The notes beneath the pieces were generated by a model. The model was not told the origin of the DNA. It worked only from the letters and a program-made list of their open reading frames with translations, and did no database searches. A stretch of DNA of 64,000 nt from Gp6-AA40 sp963818645. GTDB lineage: Bacteria > Acidobacteriota > Vicinamibacteria > Vicinamibacterales > UBA2999. Numbering within the stretch: the first letter of the stretch is position 1; every line of letters starts with the position of its first letter. The translations under genes were made by a program, and so were the position numbers. The stretch is taken from assembly GCA_963818645.1 (NCBI GenBank), contig CAWFTF010000025.1:1-64000 (forward strand), read 5' to 3'. Of this stretch, positions 9,957 through 19,752 are shown piece by piece.

Positions 9957-10550
9957 TTGGCAAAGAGAAACTTTTCGTACCAGTGGCTCGCGCTCGCCGG
10001 GGACCTCGTGCTGCGCGCGAACGCCGGCGATCGAGACGCCCTCGAAGCGCTCTGTGCTCGCTACACGCCGCGCCTTCAGCGTTGGGCACATGGCCGCATT
10101 CCGCCTGCTGCGCGCGGTGCGCTTCAGACATACGATTTGGTGCAGGACACGCTCATGCGAGTGGTCGAACGACTGCCGTCGTTCGAGCCCCGCCACGAAG
10201 GCGCCTTTCAAGGATATGTGCGGACAGCCTTGTGGAACCGCATTCGAGATATTGCGCGGCAGTATCAACGGACAGGGCCGCCAGACCCGTTGGATCCGGA
10301 AATTGCTGGCAAAGAGGATTCACCGCTCGATCTTGCCATCGGACACGAAACGCTCGAACGCTACGAAGCTGCACTCGATCGTCTTCGCCCTGAGGAGAAG
10401 GAACTGATCATCGCGCGCATCGAGATGGGCCTCCCTCACGCGGAAATCGCCGTGATGTTCGACAAGCCGAGCGTTGCGTCCGTGCACATGGCGCTCAGCC
10501 GTGCGCTTGTCAGGCTGGCGGAGGAGATGGCACATGAGCGGAAACGCTGA
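9957..10550 (+). CDS. ECF-like sigma-70 family RNA polymerase sigma factor
   Basis: Sigma factor of ~197 residues. Region 2 is visible as DLVLRANAGDRDALEALCARYTPRLQRWA, then DLVQDTLMRVV and FQGYVRTALWNRIRD; region 4 lies in RLRPEEKELIIARIEMGLPHAEIAVMF with the helix-turn-helix. No ATG fits. TTG at 9957 keeps the conserved N-terminal DLV segment; GTG at 10008 after GGGGA is an alternative. Its last 17 bases overlap the start of the kinase gene, so they form an operon, and the CHAT genes diverge from it. Such sigma/kinase/TPR-CHAT groups recur in Acidobacteriota-type genomes; the sigma factor probably controls the locus. It is intact although both large neighbours are frameshifted. Confidence 0.8.
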   Translation: MAKRNFSYQWLALAGDLVLRANAGDRDALEALCARYTPRLQRWAHGRIPPAARGALQTYDLVQDTLMRVVERLPSFEPRHEGAFQGYVRTALWNRIRDIARQYQRTGPPDPLDPEIAGKEDSPLDLAIGHETLERYEAALDRLRPEEKELIIARIEMGLPHAEIAVMFDKPSVASVHMALSRALVRLAEEMAHERKR

Positions 10551-12288
10551 CGATCCGTTGCTGTCAGTCGCCGGCAAGATCTCGAACGGCGTCCCCGTCG
10601 ACTGGAACGAACTGCAGGATCAGATCGCCACACCCGACCAGGCCGCGGTTGCCGAGGAGCTTCGTTCGCTCGAGCGCTATGCGCGCGTCAACGAGGCAGT
10701 CCCTGCCTCGTGGGGCCGCTTCCAGATCGTCGAGCAGATCGGTGTCGGCACGTTCGGAGTTGTCTATCGTGCCATCGAGCCCACCTTGCAGATTGAAGTG
10801 GCGCTCAAGATCACGCGGCCTCGTCATCCTGAACTGGCTGGCGAACAGGAGAAGGCCCTCGAGGAAGCGCGCCAGTTGGTCAAGGTCAAGCATCCCAACG
10901 TGGTCAGGGCATTCGGCGCCGAACGTGTTGGCGACGAAATCGGCTTGTCGATGGAACTTGTCAAGGGTCACACGCTCGACGAGATCGTCAGGCGACAGTC
11001 ACCGTTCAGCGCGAACGAGGCCGCAGTCATCGGCATCGATCTCTGTCGCGCGTTGGCAGCCGTACACAGCGTCGGAGTCCTTCACGGCGACATCAAGGCG
11101 CACAACGTGATGCGCGAGGATGGTGGCCGGACCGTGTTGATGGATTTCGGTACGAGCCGGGATCTCAATCGTCAGCCACCAGGTCCCGGTGGCGACTTCG
11201 CAGGTACGCCGCTGTATCTGGCACCGGAAGTCTTTGCCGGAAGCAGCCGCACGATGCAGTCGGAGATTTACAGCGTCGGTGTGCTTCTGTGACTTCCTGG
11301 TTTCAGGTGCACATCCGTTTGAAGGGGAGACGCGGACCGCGATCGGGACAATTGCACGAGCAGGCATAGTCCGCCGAGGCCGCTTCGCGACGTGAGGCCG
11401 GACCTGCCCGATCCGTTCATTCGTGTGATCGTCCGTGCTCTCGCCGAAGACCCCTCGCAACGATTCGCCAAGCGCCGGCGCGATGGAGACCGCGCTGGCC
11501 CAACTGCTGGGACCAGCGACGGAGCCTCACCGAAGCTCAACTCGCTCGCTCAAACTTCTGTTGGCGGCTTTTGCTTTTCTGGTGCTGGCGGTTGGATCTC
11601 TCCACGGTGTCGCAACTCAGAGGCCCATCACCGACATCCGAGCCGAGTGCATCCGGACAAGCCGAGCACACCCTTAGCAACACAGTCGTCAACAACTCCA
11701 TCTGCAGCGAGCCCGACCTCCGAGTACCGCATCGACGCAGCGTTCTATCGTGACCGCACCGGGGCAGTCGAGCGGCTCACTCCTGGAGCGAAGCTGCTTC
11801 CCGATGAAACGCTCTCACTTCAGGTGGAGCTGTCGGCGCCAGCGTACGTCTACGTCGTCAACGAAGACGAAAAAGGGGAGTCATATCTTCTCTTTCCGAT
11901 CCCTGGGTTGGCATTGAGAAATCCACTGCCGCCGGGGCAGCGTCATCGCCTGCCCGGCATGTGGGATGGAGAGTTGGTGTCGTGGCAGGTGACCAGCGTT
12001 GGTGGCACGGAACACTTTCTCATCGTCGCGAGCCCTCAGCGTTCGCGGGAGTTTGAGGAGATGTTCGCCTCGTTACCGCTGCCGAGCTTTGGTAAGCCCG
12101 CAGTGAAGTTGTCAAACGAGGGCGTTGGCCTCTTACGCAGTGTGGGTGGGCTGGCGGCGTCGCCTGCGCGCGGTGATCGCCAGTTGCGAATGCTTCCCGA
12201 GTTTTCCACGCCACTCGCGCCGAGCGAGGAGCACGTTCGTGGCGTGTGGATCAGGCAGGCGATGTTCGAGAACCCTGCGAAGCGATAG
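10534..12288 (+). pseudogene. Ser/Thr protein kinase with C-terminal DUF4384-like domain, frameshifted
   Basis: Starts at ATG 10534 after GGAGGAG, inside the end of the sigma gene. The kinase domain is recognisable: GVGTFGVVY (~70-78), ATP-binding Lys in VALK (~92), catalytic loop HGDIKAHN (~183), DFGTS and GTPLYLAPE. The frame breaks at about 11285 (stop TGA 11290), continues as CDFLVSGAHPFEGE, and changes again near 11390, 11460 and 11680. After the kinase comes a membrane segment (LKLLLAAFAFLVLAVG). A periplasmic DUF4384-like domain follows (RTGAVERLTPGAKLLPDETL, then LSAPAYVYVVNEDEKGESYLLFP). Corrected, this is a single ~585-residue receptor-type kinase. Whether the cell makes it depends on whether the shifts are real. 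Confidence 0.72.
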
Positions 12289-12342
12289 TCGCGGTTCAGT
12301 TGTCGGGGAGATTCCATCGGCGGAACCTGCTAATGTGGCGGC

Positions 12343-13137
12343 ATGAGATCCGTGCTGCTGCTTCTGACCCTCTCAATTGCCGCGTGCTCGGGTTCGAGGC
12401 CGGCGGTGACGTTCCCGACCGGTGAAATCGTCGATCTTTCACATACCTACGACTCACAAACGATCTACTGGCCCACCGCGGAAGGATTCCAACTCCGCCG
12501 CGACGCGGACGGCGTCACCCCCGCCGGCTATTACTACGCGGCCAATAGCTTCTTCACCTCGGAGCACGGTGGCACGCACATCGATGCGCCGGTGCACTTT
12601 GCCGAAGGCCATCAAACTGTCGATAAGATCCCGCTGGATCGCCTCATGGGCCCGGCCGTCATCGTGGATGTGACCCAGCAGAGCGCGGATGACGCCGACT
12701 ACCAGGTCTCCGTTGCCGACTTTCAGCGATTCGAGCAGGATCACGGCGCGATTCCGAAAGACGCGATCGTCCTGCTGAGAACCGGGTTCTCCACTCGTTG
12801 GCCGGGTACGCAGCGATATCTGGGCACGACGCTGCGGGGGGAGGAAGGCGCGCGCAGCCTGCATTTTCCGGGACTTCATCCGGATGCCGCGAGATGGATT
12901 GTCACAAATAGACCCATTCGCGCCATTGGGATCGATACCGCCAGCATCGATTACGGCCCTTCGACTCTGTTCGAGTCTCATCGCGCCCTGTATGAGCACG
13001 ATATACCCGCATTCGAGAACCTGACTGCCCTCGATCGATTGCCGATTACAGGAGCCTATGTCATTGCCCTGCCTATGAAGATAGGTGGCGGCAGTGGAGC
13101 CCCTCTTCGCGCGGTTGCCGTCCTTCCTAAGGGCTGA
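12343..13137 (+). CDS. cyclase-family (kynurenine formamidase-like) lipoprotein
   Basis: 264-residue exported protein with a lipoprotein signal (LLLLTLSIAAC, Cys at ~15). The mature part is a cyclase/KynB-like metal-dependent hydrolase. It has the motif HGGTHIDAPVHF, whose His and Asp residues bind the metal in the family, preceded by IVDLSHTYDSQTIYWP and followed by the conserved RAIGIDTASIDYG. Members hydrolyse aryl formamides or related amides and lactones; the substrate is not predictable here. It stands alone between the kinase and DinB genes on the same strand and is intact, in contrast with its two frameshifted neighbours. Confidence 0.8.
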   Translation: MRSVLLLLTLSIAACSGSRPAVTFPTGEIVDLSHTYDSQTIYWPTAEGFQLRRDADGVTPAGYYYAANSFFTSEHGGTHIDAPVHFAEGHQTVDKIPLDRLMGPAVIVDVTQQSADDADYQVSVADFQRFEQDHGAIPKDAIVLLRTGFSTRWPGTQRYLGTTLRGEEGARSLHFPGLHPDAARWIVTNRPIRAIGIDTASIDYGPSTLFESHRALYEHDIPAFENLTALDRLPITGAYVIALPMKIGGGSGAPLRAVAVLPKG

Positions 13138-13186
13138 TACGGATAGTAGCTCTTGACGGGATGTAACTTTCGATCACTGATCGATT

Positions 13187-13667
13187 ATGCCCGTCGCTAA
13201 TCCGTATGCCGAGGATCTGGGAAACCGCAAACCGCTCGAAGCCCTCGGAGACACCGCAGAACGTATTCGTCAGTTAGTCACGCCCTGGAGTAACGACCAG
13301 TTCGAGAGAAGCTACGCGCCAGGTAAGTGGAGTGCGCGGCTTATCCTCGTGCACCTCTCACAGACGGAGCTGGCACTCAGCACCCGTGCACGCTTCGCGC
13401 TCGCCCAGCCGGGCTACACGGCTCAGGCGTTCTCGCAGGACGATTGGATGCCTATCGATCACGGCGCCGATCGCCCGCATCGCGCTCGCCGCATACACGT
13501 CGCTCCGCGGCCTGAATCTTGCGATGTGGACACGTCTGACGAAGGAGCAGCTCGATCGCAGGTTCTTTCACCCCGAATATGGTGAGCTGACGGTCGGCTG
13601 GATCATGGCGCAGATGGCCGGCCACGACATTCACCATTTGAAGCAACTACAAGCGATTCATACGTAG
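13187..13667 (+). CDS. DinB-family protein, one frameshift
   Basis: DinB/YfiT-like four-helix-bundle protein, a metal-binding fold often found in thiol-dependent S-transferases. ATG at 13187 gives the N-terminal half (residues 1-90, including GKWSARLILVHLSQTEL with its first metal-binding His). The uncorrected frame stops at 13585 in unrelated Arg-rich sequence. The conserved C-terminal half lies in another frame up to 13667 and carries the paired His residues of GHDIHHLKQL. The break is near 13465-13475. Repaired length is ~160 residues, normal for the family. Confidence 0.68.
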
Positions 13668-13694
13668 ACAACCGATAGTCATAAGGAGAGGCAA

Positions 13695-13973
13695 GTGGCA
13701 AGAGGATCAGGTGGACTGACTGCAGAACGGCTCCGCGACCTGGCTCGCAGCGGTGCCGACACCATGCTCAAACAACTTCGCGCAGAAATTATTGCCATCG
13801 AGCGAACGTTTCCAGAACTGGCAATACCGCAGAAGCGCCGGGCCGTTCGTGAGGCGTTTCAGAAAGTGCGCAGGCGCGTGCGGACGATGAGCGCGGCAGA
13901 GCGCAAGGCGGTGTCCGAGCGCATGAGGAAATACTGGGCCGAACGGCGGAAGGCCAAAGCTAAGGTGAAGTAA
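13695..13973 (+). CDS. small basic helical protein, unknown function
   Basis: 92 residues from GTG at 13695, preceded by AAGGAG. It is very rich in Arg, Lys and Ala, and predicted almost wholly helical. The C-terminal stretch SAAERKAVSERMRKYWAERR resembles the basic tails of small DNA-binding or histone-like proteins seen in several soil phyla, but I cannot name a family. It follows DinB by 27 bases and its last 14 bases overlap the convergent methyltransferase gene. A nucleic-acid-binding role is a guess from charge alone. Confidence 0.6.
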   Translation: MARGSGGLTAERLRDLARSGADTMLKQLRAEIIAIERTFPELAIPQKRRAVREAFQKVRRRVRTMSAAERKAVSERMRKYWAERRKAKAKVK

Positions 13974-14619
13974 CTCCGCTGATGAGCGCATGCCGGTCGC
14001 TGGCCTGCCTGACCTCGAGATCGAGTCCGGCAGCGGCGACCTGTTCGCGAAGCTCGTCGACGGTGAACGCGGCGCACAGCGAATTGTAGAAGTCCTCGCG
14101 CAGGATCGGATCCTCGCGCGCCGCAACACGGTCCACGATTCGATGGGCCTCTTCGGGCGTCGGTGGGCGAACCAGGTCCATCACGTAGACCACAGCGCCA
14201 GGCCTGCCGAGTCGTGCGATCTCCTTCCACAGCACCGACGGATCCGGGACGTGATGCAGGAGATCCTTCGACAGCACTGCGTCGAAGCTGTGCGCCTTCA
14301 ACGCCACGCCAGGCACATATCCCTGCACCAGCTCGATGCGGTCGCTCAGTCCCTCCGTCATCACCGCTCCACGCGCCAGCGCGATCATCGGTGCTGAGGC
14401 GTCGATTGCGGTGATATGAAGATCGGGCAGCGCACGTGCGAGCCTGATCATCACGTCGCCCGGCCCGCACCCGATATCCACCGCCGTACGCAGGGGCCGT
14501 GGAAAATCGTTGATCAATCCATCGACGAAGAACTGGTTCGACGAGCTGAAGTCCGCCCTTGCATACGCAATCGACTGCAGCTCATCGTCCATGAGCTCGG
14601 GTTCGAGCACTCGCTCCAT
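13960..14619 (-). CDS. class I SAM-dependent methyltransferase
   Basis: 219-residue Rossmann-fold methyltransferase. Motif I is VDIGCGPGD (~46-54); the acidic end of beta-2 is ITAIDAS; motif post-II/III region DAVLSKDLLHHVPDPSVLWKE matches the Methyltransf_11/25 group. The N-terminus (MERVLEPELMDDELQSIAYARADF) resembles UbiE-like proteins that modify small molecules. It lies just downstream of a secreted-protein gene on the same strand (6 bases apart), so they may be co-transcribed. Substrate unknown. Confidence 0.78.
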   Translation of the reverse strand: MERVLEPELMDDELQSIAYARADFSSSNQFFVDGLINDFPRPLRTAVDIGCGPGDVMIRLARALPDLHITAIDASAPMIALARGAVMTEGLSDRIELVQGYVPGVALKAHSFDAVLSKDLLHHVPDPSVLWKEIARLGRPGAVVYVMDLVRPPTPEEAHRIVDRVAAREDPILREDFYNSLCAAFTVDELREQVAAAGLDLEVRQASDRHALISGVTSP

Positions 14620-14625
14620 GAATGC

Positions 14626-15438
14626 CTATTTGCCGACGAGGTGCGGCACGTCTTTTTCGTTCTCGAGGCACGCGTACTCGAGGAGGTCTGTGTCGAGCGC
14701 GATGTGTTGATTGACATTGACGGTCCAGGGCTTCGTATACGCCTTCGGATCGTCGATCGTCACCTGAATCTCCAGCGTGCCGTAGTTGGGCCGGCGAAAC
14801 CGCTCGGTCATTCGCGCCTGATCGGTCAACGGGCTTCCGTAGAAATCGGCCCACAGCCCGTCGCGCAGTCCGATCGTTTCCACGACCAGCGTGTCTCCGT
14901 CCCAGCGTCCGGACGAATAGCCATACCAGGATGGCTGCGGATCCTCAGGCAACCGTCGTCCGTCGGTGAAGATCTGACGGAACTCCATGTTGCGCTCGTG
15001 AAGGATCACAACGAGACCGCGTGACTGGAGAATCTTCTTCGGCAGCGGATGCGCCAGCATCTGCAGCGGTCCCAGTGGAAGGCAGCGCGCATCGGGATTG
15101 TCCTTCGCCTCGTCGTGCCGTCGCTGCGCGGCAAGCGTCGCCGCCCACGGTTGAAAGGGAGGCGCGCCATTCATTCCGTGAGCGAGATCGAAGAACACGG
15201 TCTTCGGTGTGGCACCAAGCCCTTCGCCACCCGGGGGACCGTAGCCGTCGTTCTGCCAGACACCCGAGAGATCAGGTTTGCCATCGGCAGCGCGAGGAGT
15301 ACGCGCCGACAGGTCAGGCTTGCCGTCGCGCGTTCGCGGAACGGCGGCCGTCGGATAGCGGATCCACTGGGCGGCCACCGGCATCGCGAGCGCGCTCCAT
15401 GCCGTGGCCACGATGACCGCGAGCGCGGACATTCTCAT
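14626..15438 (-). CDS. secreted protein of the PDLSGVW-type acidobacterial family, unknown function
   Basis: 270 residues with a cleavable signal peptide (MRMSALAVIVATAWSALA, cut after VAA). The mature protein opens with GKPDLSARTPRAADGKPDLSGVWQ, a duplicated GKPDLS motif. It later has WDGDTLVVETIGL, typical of a large family of uncharacterised exported proteins abundant in Acidobacteriota; I know no established function. Two further relatives in this window (49987 and 50823) share the general plan of signal peptide, LTG/LAG-W motif and beta-rich body. It is divergent from the TonB receptor gene. Confidence 0.65.
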   Translation of the reverse strand: MRMSALAVIVATAWSALAMPVAAQWIRYPTAAVPRTRDGKPDLSARTPRAADGKPDLSGVWQNDGYGPPGGEGLGATPKTVFFDLAHGMNGAPPFQPWAATLAAQRRHDEAKDNPDARCLPLGPLQMLAHPLPKKILQSRGLVVILHERNMEFRQIFTDGRRLPEDPQPSWYGYSSGRWDGDTLVVETIGLRDGLWADFYGSPLTDQARMTERFRRPNYGTLEIQVTIDDPKAYTKPWTVNVNQHIALDTDLLEYACLENEKDVPHLVGK

Positions 15439-15480
15439 CGATGCCTCCGGCGCCGGAGACTATCACGAGCCGCTCCGAGT

Positions 15481-15540
15481 CTGAATCGATCCTGAATTGT
15501 TTGTCAGGAGATCGCCGCGCAAAATTCAGAAAATCTTCAG
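15481..15540. promoter_or_regulatory. two CTGAA-N6-CTGAA operator sites upstream of the TonB receptor gene
   Basis: CTGAATCGATCCTGAATT (15481-15498) is a direct repeat of CTGAA with an 11-nt period, and its reverse counterpart AATTCAGAAAATCTTCAG lies at 15523-15540. The first site also forms TCCTGA-N8-TCAGGA. A third copy lies at 26191-26208, upstream of a PepSY gene. Direct repeats with one-turn spacing are the usual target of OmpR-family response regulators; the one encoded at 19753 is the obvious candidate. Confidence 0.6.
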
Positions 15541-15581
15541 GTAGGAGCCTCAGTGCCTCCCTATACAGTCGAGTCTTTTGT

Positions 15582-15613
15582 TTGGGAGTTGGGCTCTTGG
15601 GAGTTGGGAGTTT
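15582..15613 (+). repeat. heptad array, TTGGGAG word, single arm
   Basis: Four imperfect TTGGGAG units, one of them 8 nt long, lie immediately upstream of the TonB receptor ribosome site. It is the same word as in the hairpins at 23537, 34174, 44211 and 60884, but without an inverted partner. Confidence 0.8.
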
Positions 15614-15632
15614 CTCAATGGAGGTGCAGGGA

Positions 15633-17945
15633 ATGAGGGCACTGCGTGCCAGGTTCGTTCTACCAGTCATCATCCTGTGTGCGTTCGCGACACAGAGCGC
15701 CGCACAGCAGCTTTCTTTATCCGGTACCGTTCGCGACAACGCAGGCGTGATTCCCGGTGCGACCGTGGTCCTGAGTTCAGGCGGAAGTCAGGTGTCGACG
15801 GTGACCACCGACGAGGGCGGCAGCTATCGTTTTCCGGCGCTGATGGCGGGCAGTTTCGAGCTGACGTTCTCGATGCGCGGGTTCGAGACGATCTCTCGCA
15901 CAGTCACGCTGACGAGCGACACGCCGGCAATCGACGTCGTCATGTCAGTGGGGCGCGTGTCGACGACACTGACGGTGACCGCGTCGGGCGGAAAGGCAAC
16001 CGCAACTCGACTGCCCGTCGCCAACGACGAAGTCCCGGCGCAGGTAAGCTCGATTCCGCAGGAACTCATTCGGCAGCAGGGCTTCAATACCGTCGGCGAG
16101 GCGCTGCAGAACGCGTCTGGTGTCCAGGCTGTCCGGTGGTACGGAGCATACGAGCAATACACCATTCGCGGGTTCAGCGATCCCGATCGCGACTCCTTCA
16201 ACGTCGTTCTGCTCGACGGCATGCGCATGGGCGGCAACCGCTATGCCACGCAGACCAACAACATTCAGAGCGTCGAAGTTCTGAAGGGACCGAGCTCCGT
16301 GCTCTATGGTCGTGGCGCGGTGGGCGGCACCATCAACATCGTCAGAAAGAAGCCGCAGGCTGTGCGCGCGTACGACTTCAGCTATCGCGGAGGACGATTC
16401 AACACGCATCAGATCGCCGGTGGAGCGACGGGCGCCGTCGGTGGCAGCGAGAAATTCCTGTATCGACTGGATTCGAGTCTCGAACACAGCGACGGCTGGC
16501 GTGATGCGGGAGCCGACAGGTTCAACTTGTCTCCCGCACTGACCTGGCTGATGACAGACACGGCGCGGCTGACCGTGCACCAGACATTCAATCGCGACCG
16601 CTTCGATGGTGATGGCGGCGTGCCGCTCAACATCATCGACCTTGCCAGCTTCAAGCCGGAGCTGCGGTTCAGCCTGCCGCAGGATCGCGTGCTCGTCGAG
16701 GACTCTCAGACGCAAGTGCTCTTCAACGGCAACCTGTCACCAAAGTGGGAGTTCCGCAATTCGCTGATGATTCAACGCACCAGCGACAAGTACTTCGTCA
16801 CCGAAGGAGTCTACGGCGACCCGGACGCCGACGAGGTCTTCCGCGAGCCGCTCGACTTCCATCACATCCGGCGGCCGATCCAGAACCAGTCAGAACTGGT
16901 TGGCCGTCTCGGCGGTCACAATCTTCTGTTCGGATACGAGTATCAGCGCGACAAGTACCGCACGGAGGTCACCGCCGGTGACGATCCCGACTGTCTGTGC
17001 GGCTACTGGTGGCTGACGATTGCGCCCATGAACATCTCGACGCTGGAAGAAACGCAGACGCCGCTCGACATCGAGACGATCGAGCGCACGACCTTCGTCG
17101 ACGACCAGATCAATTCGTTCTACGCGCAGGATCAGATCGACCTCTTGCCGCAGGTGAAGCTCAACATCGCGGGCCGCGTCGATGACTACGGGCGCAATGT
17201 GGATCGAGTGGGTGGGAACCCGTTCACGCCGGTTCACCGCGACGAGACGGCGTTCTCGTACCGTGCCGGCATCGTGTATGCGCCGCGCTTCGATCAACAG
17301 GTCTATTTCGCGACGTCGAGTTCGTTTACGCCGGTCAACACTGTGCCGCCCGACGGTTCCCAACTCGATCCCAGCACCGCGCGCAACTACGAGGTGGGTC
17401 ATCGCTGGCAGGGATGGAACGGCCGTGTGGACACGAGCCTCGCCGTGTATCACATCACCCGCAACAACGTGACGGTGCAGGAGTCGGTCACGACGTTCCG
17501 TCAGGTTGGCGAGCAGACGGCGTCAGGGCTCGACGTGGACATCAACACGGATCTGGGCGGGCGGACGTATTTGATCTTCAACTACGGCTTCTCGACGCCC
17601 CGTTACGACGATGCCGAGGAACTGAGCGGTCTGCGCCCGCGATTCGTTCCACGCAATCTGCTGAACCTGTGGGTCCGTAAAGACTTTCAGCGCGGCTTCA
17701 ACGCGGCGTTTGGCGCGCGCTTCGTCGGTGAGCAGTTCGTCAACGACGACAACTCGGTCCACCTGGACGCCTACACGATTTTCTCAGGCGCAATCGGTTA
17801 TCGTACCGACCGCTGGGAGTGGACGTTGAACGCCGAAAACCTGTTCAATAAGACGGACTACTTCCTCCCGGGACACTTCAGCAACAATGCGTTCCCGGGT
17901 CAGCCGATTAACGTGAACAGCACGATTCGGTTCAAGTTCAACTGA
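15633..17945 (+). CDS. TonB-dependent siderophore receptor with N-terminal carboxypeptidase-like domain
   Basis: Outer-membrane iron-siderophore receptor (~770 residues). Signal peptide MRALRARFVLPVIILCAFAT, then a carboxypeptidase-regulatory-like beta domain (LSGTVRDNAGVIPGATVVLS). Next come the plug (QVSSIPQELIRQQGFNTVGEAL; GPSSVLYGRGAVGGTINIV at ~219) and a 22-strand barrel. The barrel ends in ENLFNKTDYFLPGHFSNNAF and a final TIRFKFN. I chose ATG 15633 because GGAGG lies eight bases upstream; ATG 15618 would add five residues. The motif set is that of the TIGR01783 siderophore type. With the cytochrome, PepSY proteins and the operator sites it forms an iron-acquisition locus. Confidence 0.9.
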   Translation: MRALRARFVLPVIILCAFATQSAAQQLSLSGTVRDNAGVIPGATVVLSSGGSQVSTVTTDEGGSYRFPALMAGSFELTFSMRGFETISRTVTLTSDTPAIDVVMSVGRVSTTLTVTASGGKATATRLPVANDEVPAQVSSIPQELIRQQGFNTVGEALQNASGVQAVRWYGAYEQYTIRGFSDPDRDSFNVVLLDGMRMGGNRYATQTNNIQSVEVLKGPSSVLYGRGAVGGTINIVRKKPQAVRAYDFSYRGGRFNTHQIAGGATGAVGGSEKFLYRLDSSLEHSDGWRDAGADRFNLSPALTWLMTDTARLTVHQTFNRDRFDGDGGVPLNIIDLASFKPELRFSLPQDRVLVEDSQTQVLFNGNLSPKWEFRNSLMIQRTSDKYFVTEGVYGDPDADEVFREPLDFHHIRRPIQNQSELVGRLGGHNLLFGYEYQRDKYRTEVTAGDDPDCLCGYWWLTIAPMNISTLEETQTPLDIETIERTTFVDDQINSFYAQDQIDLLPQVKLNIAGRVDDYGRNVDRVGGNPFTPVHRDETAFSYRAGIVYAPRFDQQVYFATSSSFTPVNTVPPDGSQLDPSTARNYEVGHRWQGWNGRVDTSLAVYHITRNNVTVQESVTTFRQVGEQTASGLDVDINTDLGGRTYLIFNYGFSTPRYDDAEELSGLRPRFVPRNLLNLWVRKDFQRGFNAAFGARFVGEQFVNDDNSVHLDAYTIFSGAIGYRTDRWEWTLNAENLFNKTDYFLPGHFSNNAFPGQPINVNSTIRFKFN

Positions 17946-17969
17946 GGCGTGCTGCGCAGGAGTGCCCTG

Positions 17970-18569
17970 ATGCGAACCATCCGGATGTCGATCGGTCTTT
18001 CAATGCTCGTCTTCTGCCTGGCGCTGATCGGTGCGTGCCAGAGCCAGCCTCAGGCACCAGCCGCCCCATCCGCGCCAGCGGAGCCGACGTATCTGCCGAC
18101 GGCGACGATCAAGGACCTGATGCTGTCCATCGTGGATCCTTCGGCCGACGTCGTGTGGCTGTCAGTCACGACGATCGTGGATGAGAAGGGGCTCAAGGAG
18201 ACGATGCCCAAGACCGACGAAGAGTGGAAGAAGGTTCGCCACGGCGCGATTGCGCTGGCGGAGGCGGCCAACCTGCTCAAGATGCCTGGCCGGCGAGTGG
18301 CGCAGCCGGGTGAAAAGTCAGACACGCCGGGCGTCGAGCTCGAACCCGAAGAGATGGATGTCCTCATCGCGAAGGATCGCGCGGCGTGGCACGAGCGCGC
18401 GACGCACCTTCACGACGCTGCGATCGACGTGATTGCGGCTATCGATGCCAAGGACGGCAACAAGGTGTTCGAGCTTGGCGAGAAGATCGAAGAGGCCTGC
18501 GAGAACTGTCACAAGCAATACTGGTATCCGAACGAGGTCATCCCTCCGGTGCCGGCGAATACGAAGTAG
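17970..18569 (+). CDS. cytochrome c-type monohaem lipoprotein
   Basis: 199 residues with a lipoprotein signal (LSMLVFCLALIGAC). The mature protein is mainly helical with one haem-binding CENCH motif close to the C-terminus (~177-181), the arrangement of cytochrome c-prime-like proteins. ATG 17970 has AGGAG seven bases upstream; GTG 17949 is an alternative. It follows the siderophore receptor by 24 bases and is probably in the same transcript, so it may take part in reducing or sensing iron at the cell surface (inference). Confidence 0.78.
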   Translation: MRTIRMSIGLSMLVFCLALIGACQSQPQAPAAPSAPAEPTYLPTATIKDLMLSIVDPSADVVWLSVTTIVDEKGLKETMPKTDEEWKKVRHGAIALAEAANLLKMPGRRVAQPGEKSDTPGVELEPEEMDVLIAKDRAAWHERATHLHDAAIDVIAAIDAKDGNKVFELGEKIEEACENCHKQYWYPNEVIPPVPANTK

Positions 18570-18585
18570 CGACCTGATAGTCGCG

Positions 18586-19741
18586 TCACGGTTGCGCGGT
18601 TTCGGCCGCCGGCCGTGACCCACGAAGCCAGCGCACGCGCACGACGCGCGTCCACCACATGATGAAGCCGGTGACGAAGAGCACCGGCGGTGCCATTCCA
18701 AACAGCAACCACGCCACTCTGATGCCGTTGCCGCCGAAGTTGCCGACGTGCAGCGGCGTGAGCCACGCCATCACGATGTCTCCGGCAGACGGTCTGGCCG
18801 GAGGCGGCACCACGACCGCTTCACCCGTGTATTGATCGAGATAGACGGACGTCAGTTCGGGGTTGGCCGGCGTGGGCTGGACGCGCGAGAACATCACGAG
18901 AAACGATGACGTGTTCGGACGAAGGCAGCACGACACGCGCGACGTGCTGTCCTGGCACTCGATGTTGGGCCTCGTCGACGAGCGCACGCCATGACGGGCG
19001 CGACGCCCCGCCGAGTGCTGGCTTCGACTGCGGTGTGGCGATACGCGTGAGCGGAGAGATGCGATTGACGGCCAGCCGAAACGGCGTCGGGAATACGAAA
19101 TAGGCGCCAGTAGCGGCCCACATCGCGATCAGCGTAACGGCCCAGAAGCCGACCGCACTGTGCAGATCCCGGTTCACCCGCCTCCACTGCCTGCTGAAGT
19201 CCACCATCAGGCTGCGCGTCCAGTTACTTGTCCCAGGCCACCAGATCACGAGACCTGTCACGCACATTCCGAGCAACACAAGTGCGCCCAGGCCATTGAC
19301 GAGACGACCCCTGCGGCCACCGAGCAGATCGAAGTGCAGGTCCTGAAGCGTGCGGACGAACGACTGTTCAGGCACCTCGCCCAGCAGTTCTGCACTGACC
19401 GGATCGAGGAGCACCGTGACGAAGCGATCACCACTGGTCGCATAGGCCAGATAGGTCGGACGTGTCGTCGTGGGCGCTTCGACGCCCGACACTCGTGAGT
19501 CGGGATAGGCCTGCTGAACGCTCTCCATCACGGCCACCGGATCCGCGAGCGAGCCGGACGTGCGTGGTGTGAAGAGAGCGGGATGCATCGCCCGCTGGAT
19601 GTCAATCCTGAACACCAGCACTGCGCCGGTCGCGCACACGACGAAAATGTAGAGGCCAGTCAGCACGCCGAGCCACAGATGGACCTGGAAGATGGCACGT
19701 CGAGCAAGAACGGATTGAGGCCGATCGAGGAAGGTCCTCAC
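18586..19741 (-). CDS. PepSY-associated membrane protein (PepSY_TM), one frameshift
   Basis: Inner-membrane PepSY_TM protein of ~385 residues. The N-terminal part (start 19741) has the typical ARRAIFQVHLWLGVLTGLYIFV segment. A periplasmic PepSY-type domain follows, then membrane segments with LVIWWPG and HSAVGFW histidines that could bind haem. Near 18900 the frame changes; the conserved C-terminal part (VYLDQYTGEAVV, then LTPLHVGNFGGNGIRVAWLLFG, then GFIMWWTR) runs in another frame to 18586. Members of this family act as membrane ferric-siderophore reductases. It is divergent from the response regulator gene, only 11 bases away. Confidence 0.75.
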
Positions 19742-19752
19742 GTACCGGGAGT

